Shown: positions 10,230-21,217 of the stretch, one piece after another
How the letters are laid out: each line of letters starts with the position of its first letter
How positions within the stretch are numbered: the first letter of the stretch is position 1
Source of the DNA: Puccinellia tenuiflora
Lineage: Eukaryota; Streptophyta; Magnoliopsida; Poales; Poaceae
DNA: 64,000 nucleotides
NCBI GenBank assembly: GCA_012064385.1
Contig: QRDG01000520.1
Coordinates: 1,181,204-1,245,203 of the forward strand
Direction of reading: 5' to 3'
Notes under the pieces: model-generated
Database searches by the model: none
The model's input: only the letters and a program-made list of their open reading frames with translations
Told to the model about the DNA's origin: nothing
Position numbers and translations under genes: made by a program

Positions 10230-11638
10230 GCACTCTATGTTTCAGTTAATGATTGGTAAGGTGCCAGTGTCCAGGGAATACCAATTGAAGGTGAACAGAA
10301 GGAGTGAACGTATTATATTATACTATATGTTAGATAAAGAAAACAAAACAATAATTATTTACCACACATTACAAACAATATCTGTTTCAAGCTACATAAT
10401 TTATGTACCACGTGAGCACATACTTGCACACACTGCTCTTAGTAAATATCTAGCAATAATTCTATCATCCTTTATGAGTGCAACAAGTACTTGAGTTTAA
10501 GAGTGTCTCTAGAAGTAGTAACATACACGCGTCCATGGAGAAAGCAGGATTAGTGAAGATTAGGATGCTGCCAAATGGATACAAAGCACATTGTTCGATT
10601 CTTCTTTAGTTTACTTGCAGAACATAAACCGTGGTGCAATAGGCCATTCTCTGAATTACATTTAGTATCTTGCAGCACAATTCTTCATAAAAATCTCCCA
10701 ACACATGGCAGATTCTTCTCATGTGATTTTCCTACAGAAAATTATTTTGTAAGTTCATCCAAGCTGGTAATGATCTAAAGAGTAAAGAGGAGTCACTTAC
10801 AAAAAAGAATAAACATGACCACAGATATGGGAGCATACTATTATTCTGGCTGCCAAGGTAGAACTAATCTCCAGCTATAATAAATATATTAACAACACAT
10901 TATTTCCACCTTTACAAGATGCGCAGTGAAGGGCACAAAAATAACTCCTAAACCTACGATTGCAAATGTAAGCCAGCTCACGCGCAACCAATGAGATTGA
11001 GGGTGACTCACAAAATAGTGATAAAAACAAATAGCTAACAGACAGTGAGAAAAATGTTAACTCAATATAGGTTGGAACCATATAGCCCATTAGACAGTTA
11101 TGTATGTGCATATACCATGTTGCGCGATAAAATACAACTCATTGATGAGTTGTTAACATCAACATGGTGTGCTGGTAAGCGGTCAAACTCGTCTGTTACT
11201 GCACTATGCATATCTGAAACTAAAACAAATTGAAAGCTAAAGCTGCATGCTATTTCAGGCCGGGTGGCAACAAATAAAACTATTTAGACATGTGAACTAA
11301 TGCTTCCAGATTTCCCACTATTCCACTTCTAGCATGCAATAATTTGAAAATTCACATGAGATGATCAAATCTCACTTAACGTGTCATCTAAAAGCACACT
11401 GTACTTTTTTCCTGCAACTATGATAATTATGTAAGTGGACAAAAAACGAATAAGCAATATTAAGGGGGTGGGATCGTCCAGAATGATAAGAGTCAAAGTT
11501 CATGGACCATTTTTGCAAGTCCGTCCGGATCCTTCCTCTGAGTACATCATCGACCTGACAGGGATAGAAATATGAGTGATTACGGTCATCAAAACACTAA
11601 TACTACAAATAAGCAATTACCATTGTCAGTTGCTGTTA
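10230..11638. other. Helitron interior, AT-rich, no gene recognised
   Basis: Short scattered open frames only, none with a recognisable motif. It fills the Helitron between its 3' hairpin and the nested TIR element. Confidence 0.5.
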
Positions 11639-12690
11639 GGCCCAGTTCTTTTGAAGCTTCTTAGCAGCTTCTAGGTGAAATTAAGCTTAAGCTCAAAAGA
11701 ACTGGATTTTAAGCCGCTTCTCTAGACAGCCAGCTTCAGCCCATTCTTCACAGTGGGGAGAAGCTGGGATACCCCAACTTCCCGCGGCCGCCCTCAGCTT
11801 CCCACAAGTGAAAGTGAAGCGTTTTTCGCGTTACCCCTGTTTGAAACAAAAATTACGGACAATTGCCACCGCAGGCAAACCGGCCATTTTCCTTCTTTCC
11901 TTCTCTCTTCCCAAGCGAGCAGTTCTTTTCCTCTCTCCTGTGGGCGACCGAGCTAGGGTTGTCTTCTCCACCGCCCGTCGGCCCGCCGCCGTCGCCCGCC
12001 CGCTGCCACACAGGAGGCCTAACTTCTCCGCAGCTGCCCGTAGCCTGCTCAGACCTGCCGAGATCGTCCGCTCCATCACCGGCCGACCTCTCGAGTTCGT
12101 CCGCTCCATCACCTGCTACGGCCGGCCGAGGCTCGTTTTTCTACAGCCGTAGACCGGCCTAGCTACGGCCTGCTACTGCCTCCTCCCACCTCCGGTTGCG
12201 GCCGTCCAGATCTCGCCTGCTGGTGGCCGTCGGTGGCAGGTGGTGGATTGGACCTGCTGTTCTGCACTCCACTGCATATGCTGATGCTGGTCAATGGAAA
12301 GTTCAATTTCGTTTTTTTAGACATCGATGAAAGTTTTGTTTATTACACATCAGTGGCTCATGGCTATCACGATGGCCGTATTCCAGCTTTGACTTTGGAA
12401 TACTGGTTTTCAGCTTTACAGCATAAATTGCACTTGAGAATTATAACACTTTATAATGTTCGAAAAATCAGTGTATGCTCATATGCAAAGCAAGACAGTA
12501 AGAAATAACTCGAAATCAGTTTGTTAGATCACAAAATCATTCCAAGGGCTTTTCAGACTTTTCACCATCCAGTTTAGACAATAAGCTAAGAGAGTGAAAG
12601 CCGAAAAGAACTGGACTGCAGTTTCTCACGAGCTTATTTCCACTGCTGTTTCCCTCGATAGCTCAAGCCGGAGCCGAAAAGAACTGGGCC
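11639..12690. mobile_element. PIF/Harbinger-type non-autonomous element, 1,052 bp
   Basis: Terminal inverted repeats GGCCCAGTTCTTTT and AAAAGAACTGGGCC, flanked by TTA at 11636-11638 and 12691-12693. The 3-bp TTA duplication is the PIF/Harbinger signature. Imperfect internal copies of the AAAAGAACTGG motif lie near both ends. Open frames in the GC-rich middle (11753-12508) carry no domain I recognise and no DDE transposase motif. Confidence 0.85.
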
Positions 12691-12935
12691 TTAGTATCCC
12701 TCAACCCAGTATGTGAGGCAAAATGCAACAAACTCAATTAGGAAAAGTCAAAAGCATGGAATATGCAGACATTCTGAAAGAACAGTGCGCATATACACAA
12801 ATTGGTTGTGCGCGAGCAGGTTCACCTCGTACGCGTAGAGGCAGGGGCGCGTCGGGCCAGCTGGGTGGTGGCAAGGAGGAGCGCCGGCTGTACCCGTCGC
12901 CGGTGGCCCACCTCCTCTTCCCCGTCCCGTCGCCT

Positions 12936-13190
12936 ATGCTCCCTACTACCCCGGACCGCCTCCTCTCCGCCGCCCCCGCTCCCGCCGCGGGCGGCGGCAT
13001 GGAGGTGGGGATCTCCTGCGGGCTCTTCCACTCCGAGCTCCTCGTCGACGGAGCCGCCTGGGTTTGGGGCAAGGGTGACGGCGGCCGGCTCGGGCTCGGC
13101 GATGAGGCCTCAGCACGTCCGTCATCGGCGGTGCCAGAGTTCACGCACGGCGGCGTTGTCGCTCTCGCACCCTCCTTGTTGTGGGGCTAG
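12936..13190 (+). pseudogene. RCC1-family gene fragment captured by the Helitron
   Basis: The plus-strand frame encodes a short N-terminus, then GISCGLFHSELLVDG and AAWVWGKGDGGRLGLGDE, an RCC1 (beta-propeller) repeat: glycine-rich with the VWGKGD..G.LGLGD pattern. Family members act as guanine-exchange or chromatin/UVR8-like proteins. Only about one of the usual several repeats is present and the frame ends in TAG at 13188-13190, so this is a 5' exon fragment. It lies opposite to the Helitron's own orientation. Confidence 0.75.
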
Positions 13191-13678
13191 GGGAGCTCCG
13201 GGTGCTGATTCAAGCGCTAGTTGGAATCGAGGCGGGATGAACATGCGGAGCCGTGCGACGGAGGCGTAGTGATGCGGCGTCGAGAGAGAAACCGAGAGCC
13301 GGGGTAACGTCGGCGATGTGCCTGGAGTGGAAGAAGCAGCAGGCGACCCTGGCCTGTAGGATGGAGGGGCACCGAGTGTGCTGGAGGGAGGGTCAGCAAG
13401 CGGCAACCTGCAGTCCTCCGTCCCGACGAGCCGTGGCTTGAGGTGAAGTCCTAGAGGCGATACGAGATCTGACGGGTGTGGGGTGGAGAGGGAAATTGAA
13501 GGTGAGAGTGGCACAGCCGCCGCGCCACGATAATTCATGGCGAAATTTGGGGGATAACCGGTGGTGCGGGAAACATTACGCTAATTAAGGTGGAGCATGA
13601 CGAAGGGGTAGCGAAACGACGGAAGTTGGACGAAGGGAAGAGCCGAACGGTGTGAGTGGCAGATTGGGGAACTACTTT
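13191..13678. other. Helitron 5' portion
   Basis: GC-rich sequence after the RCC1 fragment, possibly more captured gene sequence (intron or UTR), grading into the proposed Helitron 5' end. No domain recognised. Confidence 0.4.
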
Positions 13679-13852
13679 CTAGAGATAGAGATAGAGATAG
13701 TTACCTTTTTACTATAGATAGTTACCTATAACAGAAATCTTATTTTGGTGACACATACAATACGATTTATATAGTCATGGCTAATCGAAAGCCACATCCC
13801 CGAGGTGGCCTGACCATGGAGAGACAAATACTTGGGAGGTAAACATGCTTAC

Positions 13853-14814
13853 TGTCATGTCTTGGATCACGGACACCGGGAGTAAAGGATACCCCCTTTT
13901 TAGGTTCGGTATGAGGCGCAGAGGAGGCCGAAGAACTTCTTCCACCCGGGGGCTTCGCTCGGCGCTCTAGATCTACGTACTAGCAAGCATCACAGAGACA
14001 CAAGGAGTTTACCCAGGTTCGGGCCGCCCGGAGGCTAACAACCCTACTCCTGCATGTCTGGATTGAGAGGTATATCATGGTGTAGCTTTACAAGGGTAGT
14101 TGCGGGTGAGAACCCGGGAGGTGTTGGCTAAAGGTTGAAGACGAGCAGATCCTGACCCTGAGGAGATCACCTCTCGCTTAAGCTACTCTGGGACTTGTGC
14201 GCTACCTAGCCTAGCCTCCTTCTTTTCTGGACTTGTTCCTCCCCCTTGGGTGCCTCGGTCCTCCTTTTATAGGCCAAGGGGATACCACAGGTGCACCCTT
14301 GGGGCCGGAGGGGTTTTGGCGGGAAAACCCCTCCGGGTTCTCTTTAGGAGGCGACGTGGCCTCCTCTCGTCCAAGTATTCTTCTCCGAGGGGGCAGGTGA
14401 GGCCACCCACCTTTTCTTGAGAGGGCGGACAGGGGCTGACAGCTTTTCTGCCTCTGCCCCCCTTTGGCGCCTCCATCTTCTTGGCGCCCAAGTCTTCTAG
14501 GAGCTTCCAGCCAGAGCTGGCAAGCTTATCCTCTTCGCGCACTGGAGGTTGGTTCCCGGGAATGAGCCTGGCCTCCTGCCGGGCGTCGGGTCCCCGGGAC
14601 CTCCGTGCGTGCTTCCGGGTCGAGGGGGGCCCCGGAGGGTCCCCGAGTCCTTGGCCTTGGTTGTCGATGTCGCGCGCATCGGGACGCCGTGGGGCAGATG
14701 GGGGGACCCATCTGCCAGTCTTGAGCCTTGGCCTTGAGTCCTCCTTGGTGGGCCCATGTGCGATGGACCCACTTTGACCGCATCAGGGGAACCCCATGTT
14801 CCACTGTTGCGACA
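13853..14814 (-). repeat. 3' LTR of gypsy element 1
   Basis: 962 bp, TGTCGC...GACA on the minus strand. A TATA box (CTATAAAAGG) lies at 14263-14272 on the minus strand. It differs from the 5' LTR mainly by scattered substitutions and a short indel near 14318 versus 24407. Confidence 0.95.
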
Positions 14815-14827
14815 GTAGCCCCCGGGC
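14815..14827 (-). promoter_or_regulatory. Polypurine tract of gypsy element 1
   Basis: The minus strand reads GCCCGGGGGCTAC directly before the 3' LTR, a G-rich primer for plus-strand synthesis. The same motif sits beside the LTR of gypsy element 2 at 57323-57336. Confidence 0.65.
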
Positions 14828-15146
14828 ATAGTCCCGGCGGCCACGCCCTTCTGCCGCCGGGGCTATGACCAAAAAGAGTCAAAGTGGGTCCCCGGCGTCA
14901 GGTCTTGAACGTCTTGTTCCGTCCGTCAGAGCCGCGCGCTACGGAGGCGCGCGTCCCACGGGTCCTGGAGTTATCTATCCGGCGGAGTAATTGCGCCAGC
15001 CTCCTCGATTCTCGGTAACGGAGAAAGCGAGGCGACGGCCGCTGAGGGCACTCCCAAGCCTTCTTAAAGGCAGGGATGCCCCTCAGGATCTTCATTCTTC
15101 TTCGTTCCTTCCTCAACCCCACCTTTCCTCAGAGGTGAGCGCGTCG

Positions 15147-15779
15147 ATGGTGGGGGCTAAGAGAGGAGCTGACCGCTTGCGCTCGTCCTCGGTGGGGGCA
15201 GAAGTGGCGTCCGGTAGTCGCGGAAGAGCTGCCCCCTGAGGCCGAGCGAGGCGCGGTCGTGGCCGCGGTCGTGGAAGCCGAGGTCGGGGACGACGCGGAG
15301 CGGGAGATTCGCCGAGCCCTTCCTCACGGAGGACGACCCACACTGGCTTCCCTCCGTTTGAGTTCGTCGTGGATCTGGACAGAAGACTGCATGGCCGGCT
15401 TCATCTGCCGGATTCCTTCATGGCGGCGGTGGACGCGGACGACGGCCGGCCCACCGGCTTCTGGTTGCAGGTCGAGGGCTGTCCCAACGGCCCCTCCTGG
15501 GTCGAAGTGGAGAACACCGTCGCCGGCTCCTTGCTCCTGGGGAAGGGATGGAAAGCGTTCGCGCGCTCCCGTCGCCTTACCCAGGGGCAGTACCTGTCGT
15601 TCGAGTACGACGGGGATGAGACGCTCTCCGTGAAGATCTTCCGTGGTGATGGAGGACGTGAGGACTGCTGCATGGAGAGCGATAGCAGCAGTCGCAGCAG
15701 CAGCTACGGCGAGGAGGACGATGATGAAGGTGAAGAGGACTCCCTCAGCATCAAGGCCGAGAGGAGCCCGCTTCCCTGA
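15147..15779 (+). pseudogene. Antisense B3-domain gene in gypsy element 1 (frameshifted)
   Basis: Opposite in strand to gag-pol. The frame from 15357 encodes FEFVVDLDRRLHGRLHLPDSF, then GFWLQVEGCP, GKGWKAFARSRRLTQG and YLSFEYDGDETLSVKIF, followed by an acidic serine-rich tail. These are the hallmarks of a B3 DNA-binding domain: an LP-x-x-F strand, GW-x-x-F, an L-x-x-G-x-x-L-x-F-x-Y-x-G turn, and V-x-I-F. Upstream, an ATG at 15147 opens MVGAKRGADRLRSSS. The coding sense then switches frame near 15225 and again near 15356, so the gene needs two frame corrections and is decayed. It was probably a transcription-factor-like protein acquired by the element. Confidence 0.7.
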
Positions 15780-16184
15780 AGATGTGGGGGCGGCACCGTG
15801 GCAGCACCCCCCGAAGATGTCCTTGACCTCCTTCTTGGCGGCCTCGTCGACGTACTTCTGGAAGTAGCGCCTTCCGTGGTGCGGGGATGCTCCTTGCTCG
15901 CGTAGGAGCCAACCTTTCTTTGTAAAAAGTAGGCCCCGTTGTAGACTTTTGGATGACGAAAAACTTGTACTCCTGTTGTCGCTTGGCCTTCGAGCTGAAT
16001 AGATGCGATCAAGAACGGTTTCCTGTAAAACTCGCTCTTGAATGCAGCACCAGCTGAACCGTCAGGGGGCCAGTGGGGAACAGAGGGCCTATAAAAGGTT
16101 CTCTAGCCCCCAGTTCCATGGCCGCCCTTATTCTTTCTTCTTCTTGCTTCTTACCCTCCCCGCCCCTTCTCAAACCACAAGGCC

Positions 16185-16662
16185 ATGTCGGGGGAGGTAG
16201 GGATGTCCTTCTCAGGGACATCGACGGCGGCGTCCGTGCTCCGGGGCGCGGCGGAGGCTCCCAGGGAAGCTGCGGCCCGTGCCGCTGAAGAAGAGTATGA
16301 GGTGATGTCGCGCCTGGCCCTCGCCATGGGCGTTTCTCGCTTGGCGACGATTTCTGGTCCCGCAGCCCAGGAGGAGGCTCGGGTGCGGGCGCTCCGCAAG
16401 GCTCAGCTTCTGGCGGCCTTGAAGGGGAAGACCGCGGGGATCCCGGAGGTACCCCAGCTCTGGGAGGAGTTCGACGCCATCGAACAGGTCAGTGTCGTGC
16501 TTCTCTTGGCCCCTCGCTCCTCTTGGGCCTGGTCGAGATCCTGACCGAACTTGTCCCCTGTCGCAGGCGGACGACAATGCCATGAGTGAGGTGGCGGCCG
16601 AGGTGGTCTCCCTGCTCCACTGCCTGGCGCCCGGACGCATCAGACAGCCAGGAGACACCTGA
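16185..16662 (+). CDS. Antisense two-exon gene of unknown function in gypsy element 1
   Basis: ATG at 16185; exon 1 is 16185-16487 (101 codons) ending CAG|GTCAGT, exon 2 is 16567-16662 after a CGCAG acceptor, giving a 132-residue protein ending in TGA. The product is alanine-rich and helical, with the stretch EEEYEVMSRLALAMGVSRLA and a later RVRALRKAQLLAALKGK. I do not recognise a domain. A TATA-like TATAAAAGG lies at 16091-16099. It follows the B3 remnant on the same strand, so both may belong to one antisense transcription unit. Confidence 0.55.
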
Positions 16663-17680
16663 AAAAATCCTTCTGGGTTCTCCCTCTCCTCCCAGGCGTC
16701 CCCGAGAATTGAGAGGTCCCCGTCGGGCATGAACAAGGCAAGGGCTTGCAGCGAGGAGCGCTAACTCCAAGCTGGCCTTAGTAGCACAGGGTCTAGTAGT
16801 TGCATAACCGAATGTAAATTCAAGAATGTAATTCAGAATGTAAATTCGGATGTACGCAACCCTAAACTCAACTCCCGGGGTCATTTCCCAAATCTTCCTT
16901 TGCACTAACGCGCCGTCTGGTTTTCTGAGGAGGCCGCTTAGGTGCCAAGGCACTCTACCTCCGCACGATAGATGTACCCCCTAAGTCAGACTATACCTTC
17001 CGGGAGTCCTTCGCCACTGTCCACGGGTACTAGGCCAGAGGGAAACGGACCGTTCACCGGGGTGGTCGCCTACCCCCGCAAAGGCTCTCATTAACCGTCA
17101 AGCATGCGCAGGTCGATGGTATATTGACTCCGAGCGAGATGTCATGCCTAAATGCAGGATGCTGATGCAAAAACTTAGCTGTTTTCTTGTCGCGCCTTCA
17201 TCCCATCCAGTCCTTCCCGGGTGTCGAACTCCTTTGGTGTCCCGCCGCCCAATCCTGCCCCGGGAAGGAGCTACACACAGCAAACTTTCAGTAGGAAAAG
17301 AAAGGACCCTCTTTCCTATCATGCTAGCGTGTTATCCGAAGCAAACCAAAAGCACAGTTGGTAGTACATTTCTGTGGTGAGGTGCGTTTCACCACAGCAC
17401 TGCCCGATTCCCCTCTCCACGGCAGCACGGCATGACCGGGCGGCGGTGCCTAGCCCACCGAGGTCACTCGCGGTGCTTCTACCCGTCTGCCACCGGCACA
17501 TACCAGCCCCCTGCTTACGGGTTGCTAAGGATAACACGTTTCCATGGAAGGATTGAGGCTCACGGAAATTGAAATAACTTATCTTTTATTCTCCTGGCGA
17601 CGATTCTCACACCCTATTACAGAACACTAGCCCCCTGGGCGTGCTTTAACGGATCCGACATTTGCGATTCATGTTTGTAA
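16663..17680. other. Non-coding interior of gypsy element 1 downstream of integrase
   Basis: About 1 kb without a supported gene on either strand, between the antisense genes and the end of integrase. It includes a short direct repeat of GAATGTAAATTC-like sequence near 16810-16850. Confidence 0.5.
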
Positions 17681-19411
17681 TCAGGGGTAGAATTTCCGAG
17701 GATTCTCGATGTTCCAGGCGTTGCCTTCTGGCCGGCCTTGCTCGTCCTCCAGGTACACCGTTCCGGGTTTCAGGGTATGTGTCACCCGGAAGGGTCCTTC
17801 CCACTTTGATGACATTTTGTTCAGGCCTTGCATGCTTTGCCTCTTGCGGAGTACCATGTCTCCGGGTTGCAGCTCCCGCGAGCGAACATGACGACTGTGG
17901 TATCGGCGGAGTCCTTGTTGGTACCGAGCTGACCGTAAGGAGGCCCGGCACCTTCTCTCTTCCAGCAGGTTTATGTCATCTATCCTCCGCTCTTCTTGTG
18001 TGTTCTCATCATATGCGAGCACCCGGGGTGATCCGTACTTGAGTTCTGATGGCAGGACAGCCTCAGCTCCGTAGACGAGGAAGAATGGTGTCTCTCCAGT
18101 GGCTCTGCTCGGTGTTGTTCTAAGTGACCACAGCACGCTTGGCAGGTGATTAATCCAGTTTTTTCCCTTGTTCTCCAGCCTGTCAAAGGCCTTGGTCTTC
18201 AATCCCTTGAGAACTTCTGCATTTGCTCGCTCTACTTGCCCGTTGCTTCTTGGGTAGGACACCGAGGCGAAACACACCTTGATGCCCATTTCTTCGCAGA
18301 AGTTGAATAAGGATTTGCTTGTGAACTGGGTGCCGTTGTCGGTGATGATTCTGTTGGGTACTCCAAACCGGTAGATGATTCCTTCGATGAACTTGATGGC
18401 GGCCTGAGCCGTCTGGCGTTGAACTGGCATTGCTTCTACCCACTTTGTGAACTTGTCAATTGCCACGAACAGGTATTCGTGTCCTCCCACAGACTTTGGT
18501 ATCTTGCCGACGATGTCCATCCCCCAGACCGCGAACGGCCAGGAGATTGGTATCGGCTGCAATGCTTGCGCTGGCTGGTGCGTGTTCTTGGCGTAGTACT
18601 GGCAAGCTTCACAGGTCTTGACTAGCTGCTCCGCGTCATGAAGTACCGCTGGCCAGTAGAACCCTTGTCGGAAAACCTTTCCCGCCAAGGATCTCGAAGC
18701 CACATGACTTGAGCACATCCCCTCGTGTATGTCCTTCAGTAGTTCTCGGCCTTGTTCTTGCGATATGCACCGTAGCTTGACTCCGTTTTCGCGCCGCCGG
18801 TAGAGCTCGACATCGATTAGGACGTAGAGCTTTGTCCGGCGGGCCACTTGCTCGGCTTCGTGGTCGTCCTCCAGGAGGACGCGCTCCACCATGTACTTGA
18901 CGATGTCCTGGGCCCAGGGTGGGTGGGTCCGTTCCACCAGCAGTACCTCCTGGCTAGAAGGAAGCAGAGCTTCTTCGGCCGCGGGCACTGCCGGGTCTTG
19001 GGCTTCCGGGCTGGCTACCCGTGTTGTCGATGTAGAAGGGTTGCCAGCCTCCTTTGTCGCTGAAGAACTTGGCTTCAGCCTCTCGGGAGAGACTGAAGGT
19101 CGCTTGAGCACCTCGATGTTGATCCCGGGAGGTACCGGTTCTCGTTTGGATGCTAGTTGTGATAGCTCGTCCGCAGATGTGTTTTCCTCCCGCGGCACGT
19201 AAGCAGCTCTGAAGCTACTGAAGCGCCGTTGAAGTTTCCACACTTCTTCGACGTATGGCGCCATCTGAGGACAGGCGTACTCCTTGTTGACTTGCTTGAT
19301 GACTAGCTGAGAGTCACCCTTGACGATGATCTTGCCGATGCCGAGGCCGATGGCAGCACGAAGTCCCGCGAGCAGACCTTCGTACTCCGTCGTGTTGTTG
19401 GAGATGTTTCC
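17681..19411 (-). pseudogene. Gypsy element 1 pol: end of RNase H and integrase
   Basis: Continues the pol frame after the stop at 19412-19414. The first part (NTTEYEGLLAGLRAA, VKGDSQLV) completes RNase H. Integrase follows with an HHCC zinc site (HEGMCSSH, then CEACQ), then the catalytic core with Asp in WGMDIVGK, Asp in ITDNGTQF and Glu in SNGQVERANAEV. The segment ends NPRKFYP, typical for this lineage. The segment itself is open over 576 codons and is disabled only by the upstream stops. Confidence 0.92.
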
Positions 19412-21217
19412 TTAGTAGTGCATTTGGACGACGTATTTCAGGCGTTCACCAGTTGGTGAAGTGAGGACGACCCCGGCACCTCCTTGTCCCTTGGTGTAGG
19501 AGCCGTCGAAGTGCATGATCCAGGTGTCGGGATCCTCCTTCCCGGGAAGGCTCGTCTTATCCTCCGGGTTGTCGATCGCCGTCTCGGTCCACTCAGCTGT
19601 GAAGTCAGCCAGCGCTTGGCTCTTGATGTTGTCCGTGTGCTCGAACTTGAGCCCGAAACCCTGAAGTTCCATGGCCCACGCCGAGATGCGTCCGGTTGCC
19701 AGCGGGTTCTCCAGAGGACTCCTCAGGTTGTACTTGGACACCACCATGATTGGGTGCCCCTCGAAGTATGGCCTCATCTTGCGGGAGGCGATGAGGATCG
19801 CTAGTAGCAACTTCTGCATCATGGAATACCGCTCCCGGGCGTCGCGCAGCACTGAGCTGACGAAGTAGACCGGGTGCTGCACCTTGCGGGTCGCCGATCC
19901 TTTGACGGGTTCGACGTCCCCCACATCCTTGGCGCTCCGGGGTGTTGTCGGAGTAGCCCCCGGCTGTGTCGCCTTTGAGTGTATTTCTTCATCCTCATCG
20001 CATGGCTCGATGATGACGGGAGGGGGCGGGGTGCTGGGGTCCTCGGACTCCTGAACACCTGGCCGCCCCTTCTTGCTTGTCTGCCCCGGGAACGGGTCCC
20101 CGGGACGCTTGCCCTTGCTTGGCTTCCTTGGAGATGCATCGCGCTCGGCCACCAGCACGGCGCTGACCACCTGGTTAGTGGCCGCGATGTACAGCAGCAG
20201 GGGCTCCTTTTCCTTTGGGGCCACGAGGATGGGTGGCGAGGCGAGGTAGCTCTTGAGAGATTGGAGAGCTTCCTCAGCCTCGGGGTTCCACTCCATGGGG
20301 CCCGATTTCTTGAGCAACTTGAAGAACGGCAAAGCCCGCTCTCCAAGCCTTGAGATGAAGCGCCCGAGTGCCGTGATGCACCCGTTGAGGCGCTGCACGT
20401 CCTTGACTCGCCGGGGCGCTTCCATTCGTTCGATGGCCTTGATCTTGTCGGGATTCGCCTCGATCCCCTGGTGGGAGATCAGGAAACCCAACAGTTTGCC
20501 GGACGGGACCCCGAACACGCACTTGTCGGGGTTGAGCTTGAAGTTGACCCGTCGGAGGTTGTCGAAAGTCTCGTGCAGGTCCTGGACAAGGGAGTCCTGA
20601 AACCTTGTCTTGACCACGATATCGTCGATATAGGCTTCAACGTTGCGGCCCAGCTGGGTCCCAAGGCATGCTTGCATCGCGCGCTGGAAGGTAGCGCCGG
20701 CGTTCCGGAGGCCGAAAGGCATCCGGGTGTAGCAGTAGCAGCCCCTGGGGGTGATGAAGGCCGTCTTCTCCTGGTCCTCGACCGCCATCAGGATCTGGTG
20801 GTACCCGGAGAAGGCATCCAGGAAACACAGTGACTCGCAACCGGCTGTAGAGTCCACGATCTGATCGATGCGCGGCAGAGGGAACGGGTCCTTGGGGCAG
20901 GCCTTATTCAGGTCTGTGAAGTCGACGCAGAGTCGCAGTTTGGAGGAGTTCGGCTTTGGCACCACCACTGGGTTGGCTACCCAGGTGGGATGAGGCACCA
21001 CCATGATGACGCCGACTTCTAGTAGCTTGTCGGTCTCGGAGACGATGAACTCCAACTTTTCCTTGCTCTGCTTCCGCAGAACTTGCTTCACGGGGCGGGC
21101 GTCCGTGTTTACCGCCAGCTTGTGCTCGATCACCTCCCTTGGTACACCGGGCAAACCCGACGCTTCCCATGCGAAGACGTCAGAATTTTCCCGAAGGAAG
21201 GCGACGAGCGCGCTTTC
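19412..21217 (-). pseudogene. Gypsy element 1 pol: reverse transcriptase and RNase H
   Basis: 601 open codons beginning just after a TAG at 21218-21220 and ending at a TAA at 19412-19414. Reverse transcriptase shows LRLCVDFTDLNKACPKD, LDAFSGYHQI, MPFGLRNAGATFQRAM and the catalytic YIDDIVV box, followed by the connection domain and the start of RNase H (MHFDGSYTKGQGGAGVVL). The insertion between the thumb and RNase H is proline- and charge-rich (near 19900-20110). The reading frame is the same as the flanking segments, so the stops are nonsense mutations, not frameshifts. Confidence 0.93.

Larger units (their letters stand above)
10155..13697 (-). mobile_element. Non-autonomous Helitron with gene fragment
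   Basis: Read on the minus strand, the 3' terminus has a GC hairpin (CCCGT-AGCAACGC-ACGGG), a short AT spacer, then CTAG at 10155-10158 followed by host T. This is the hallmark Helitron 3' end. The probable 5' end is a TC start within TCTCTATCTCTATCTCTAG at 13679-13697, preceded by A; the exact base is ambiguous because of the short repeat. No Rep/helicase frame is present. Inside are a PIF/Harbinger-type element (11639-12690) and an RCC1-family fragment (12936-13190). Confidence 0.75.

Noticed and set aside
10230..10494. 88-codon frame just inside the Helitron 3' end as a small gene
   Set aside because: AT-rich, no motif, inside a mobile element's non-coding terminal region.
11753..12508. 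Open frames in the PIF/Harbinger-type element as a possible gene
   Set aside because: No DDE triad, no recognisable domain, and several overlapping frames of similar length in GC-rich DNA.
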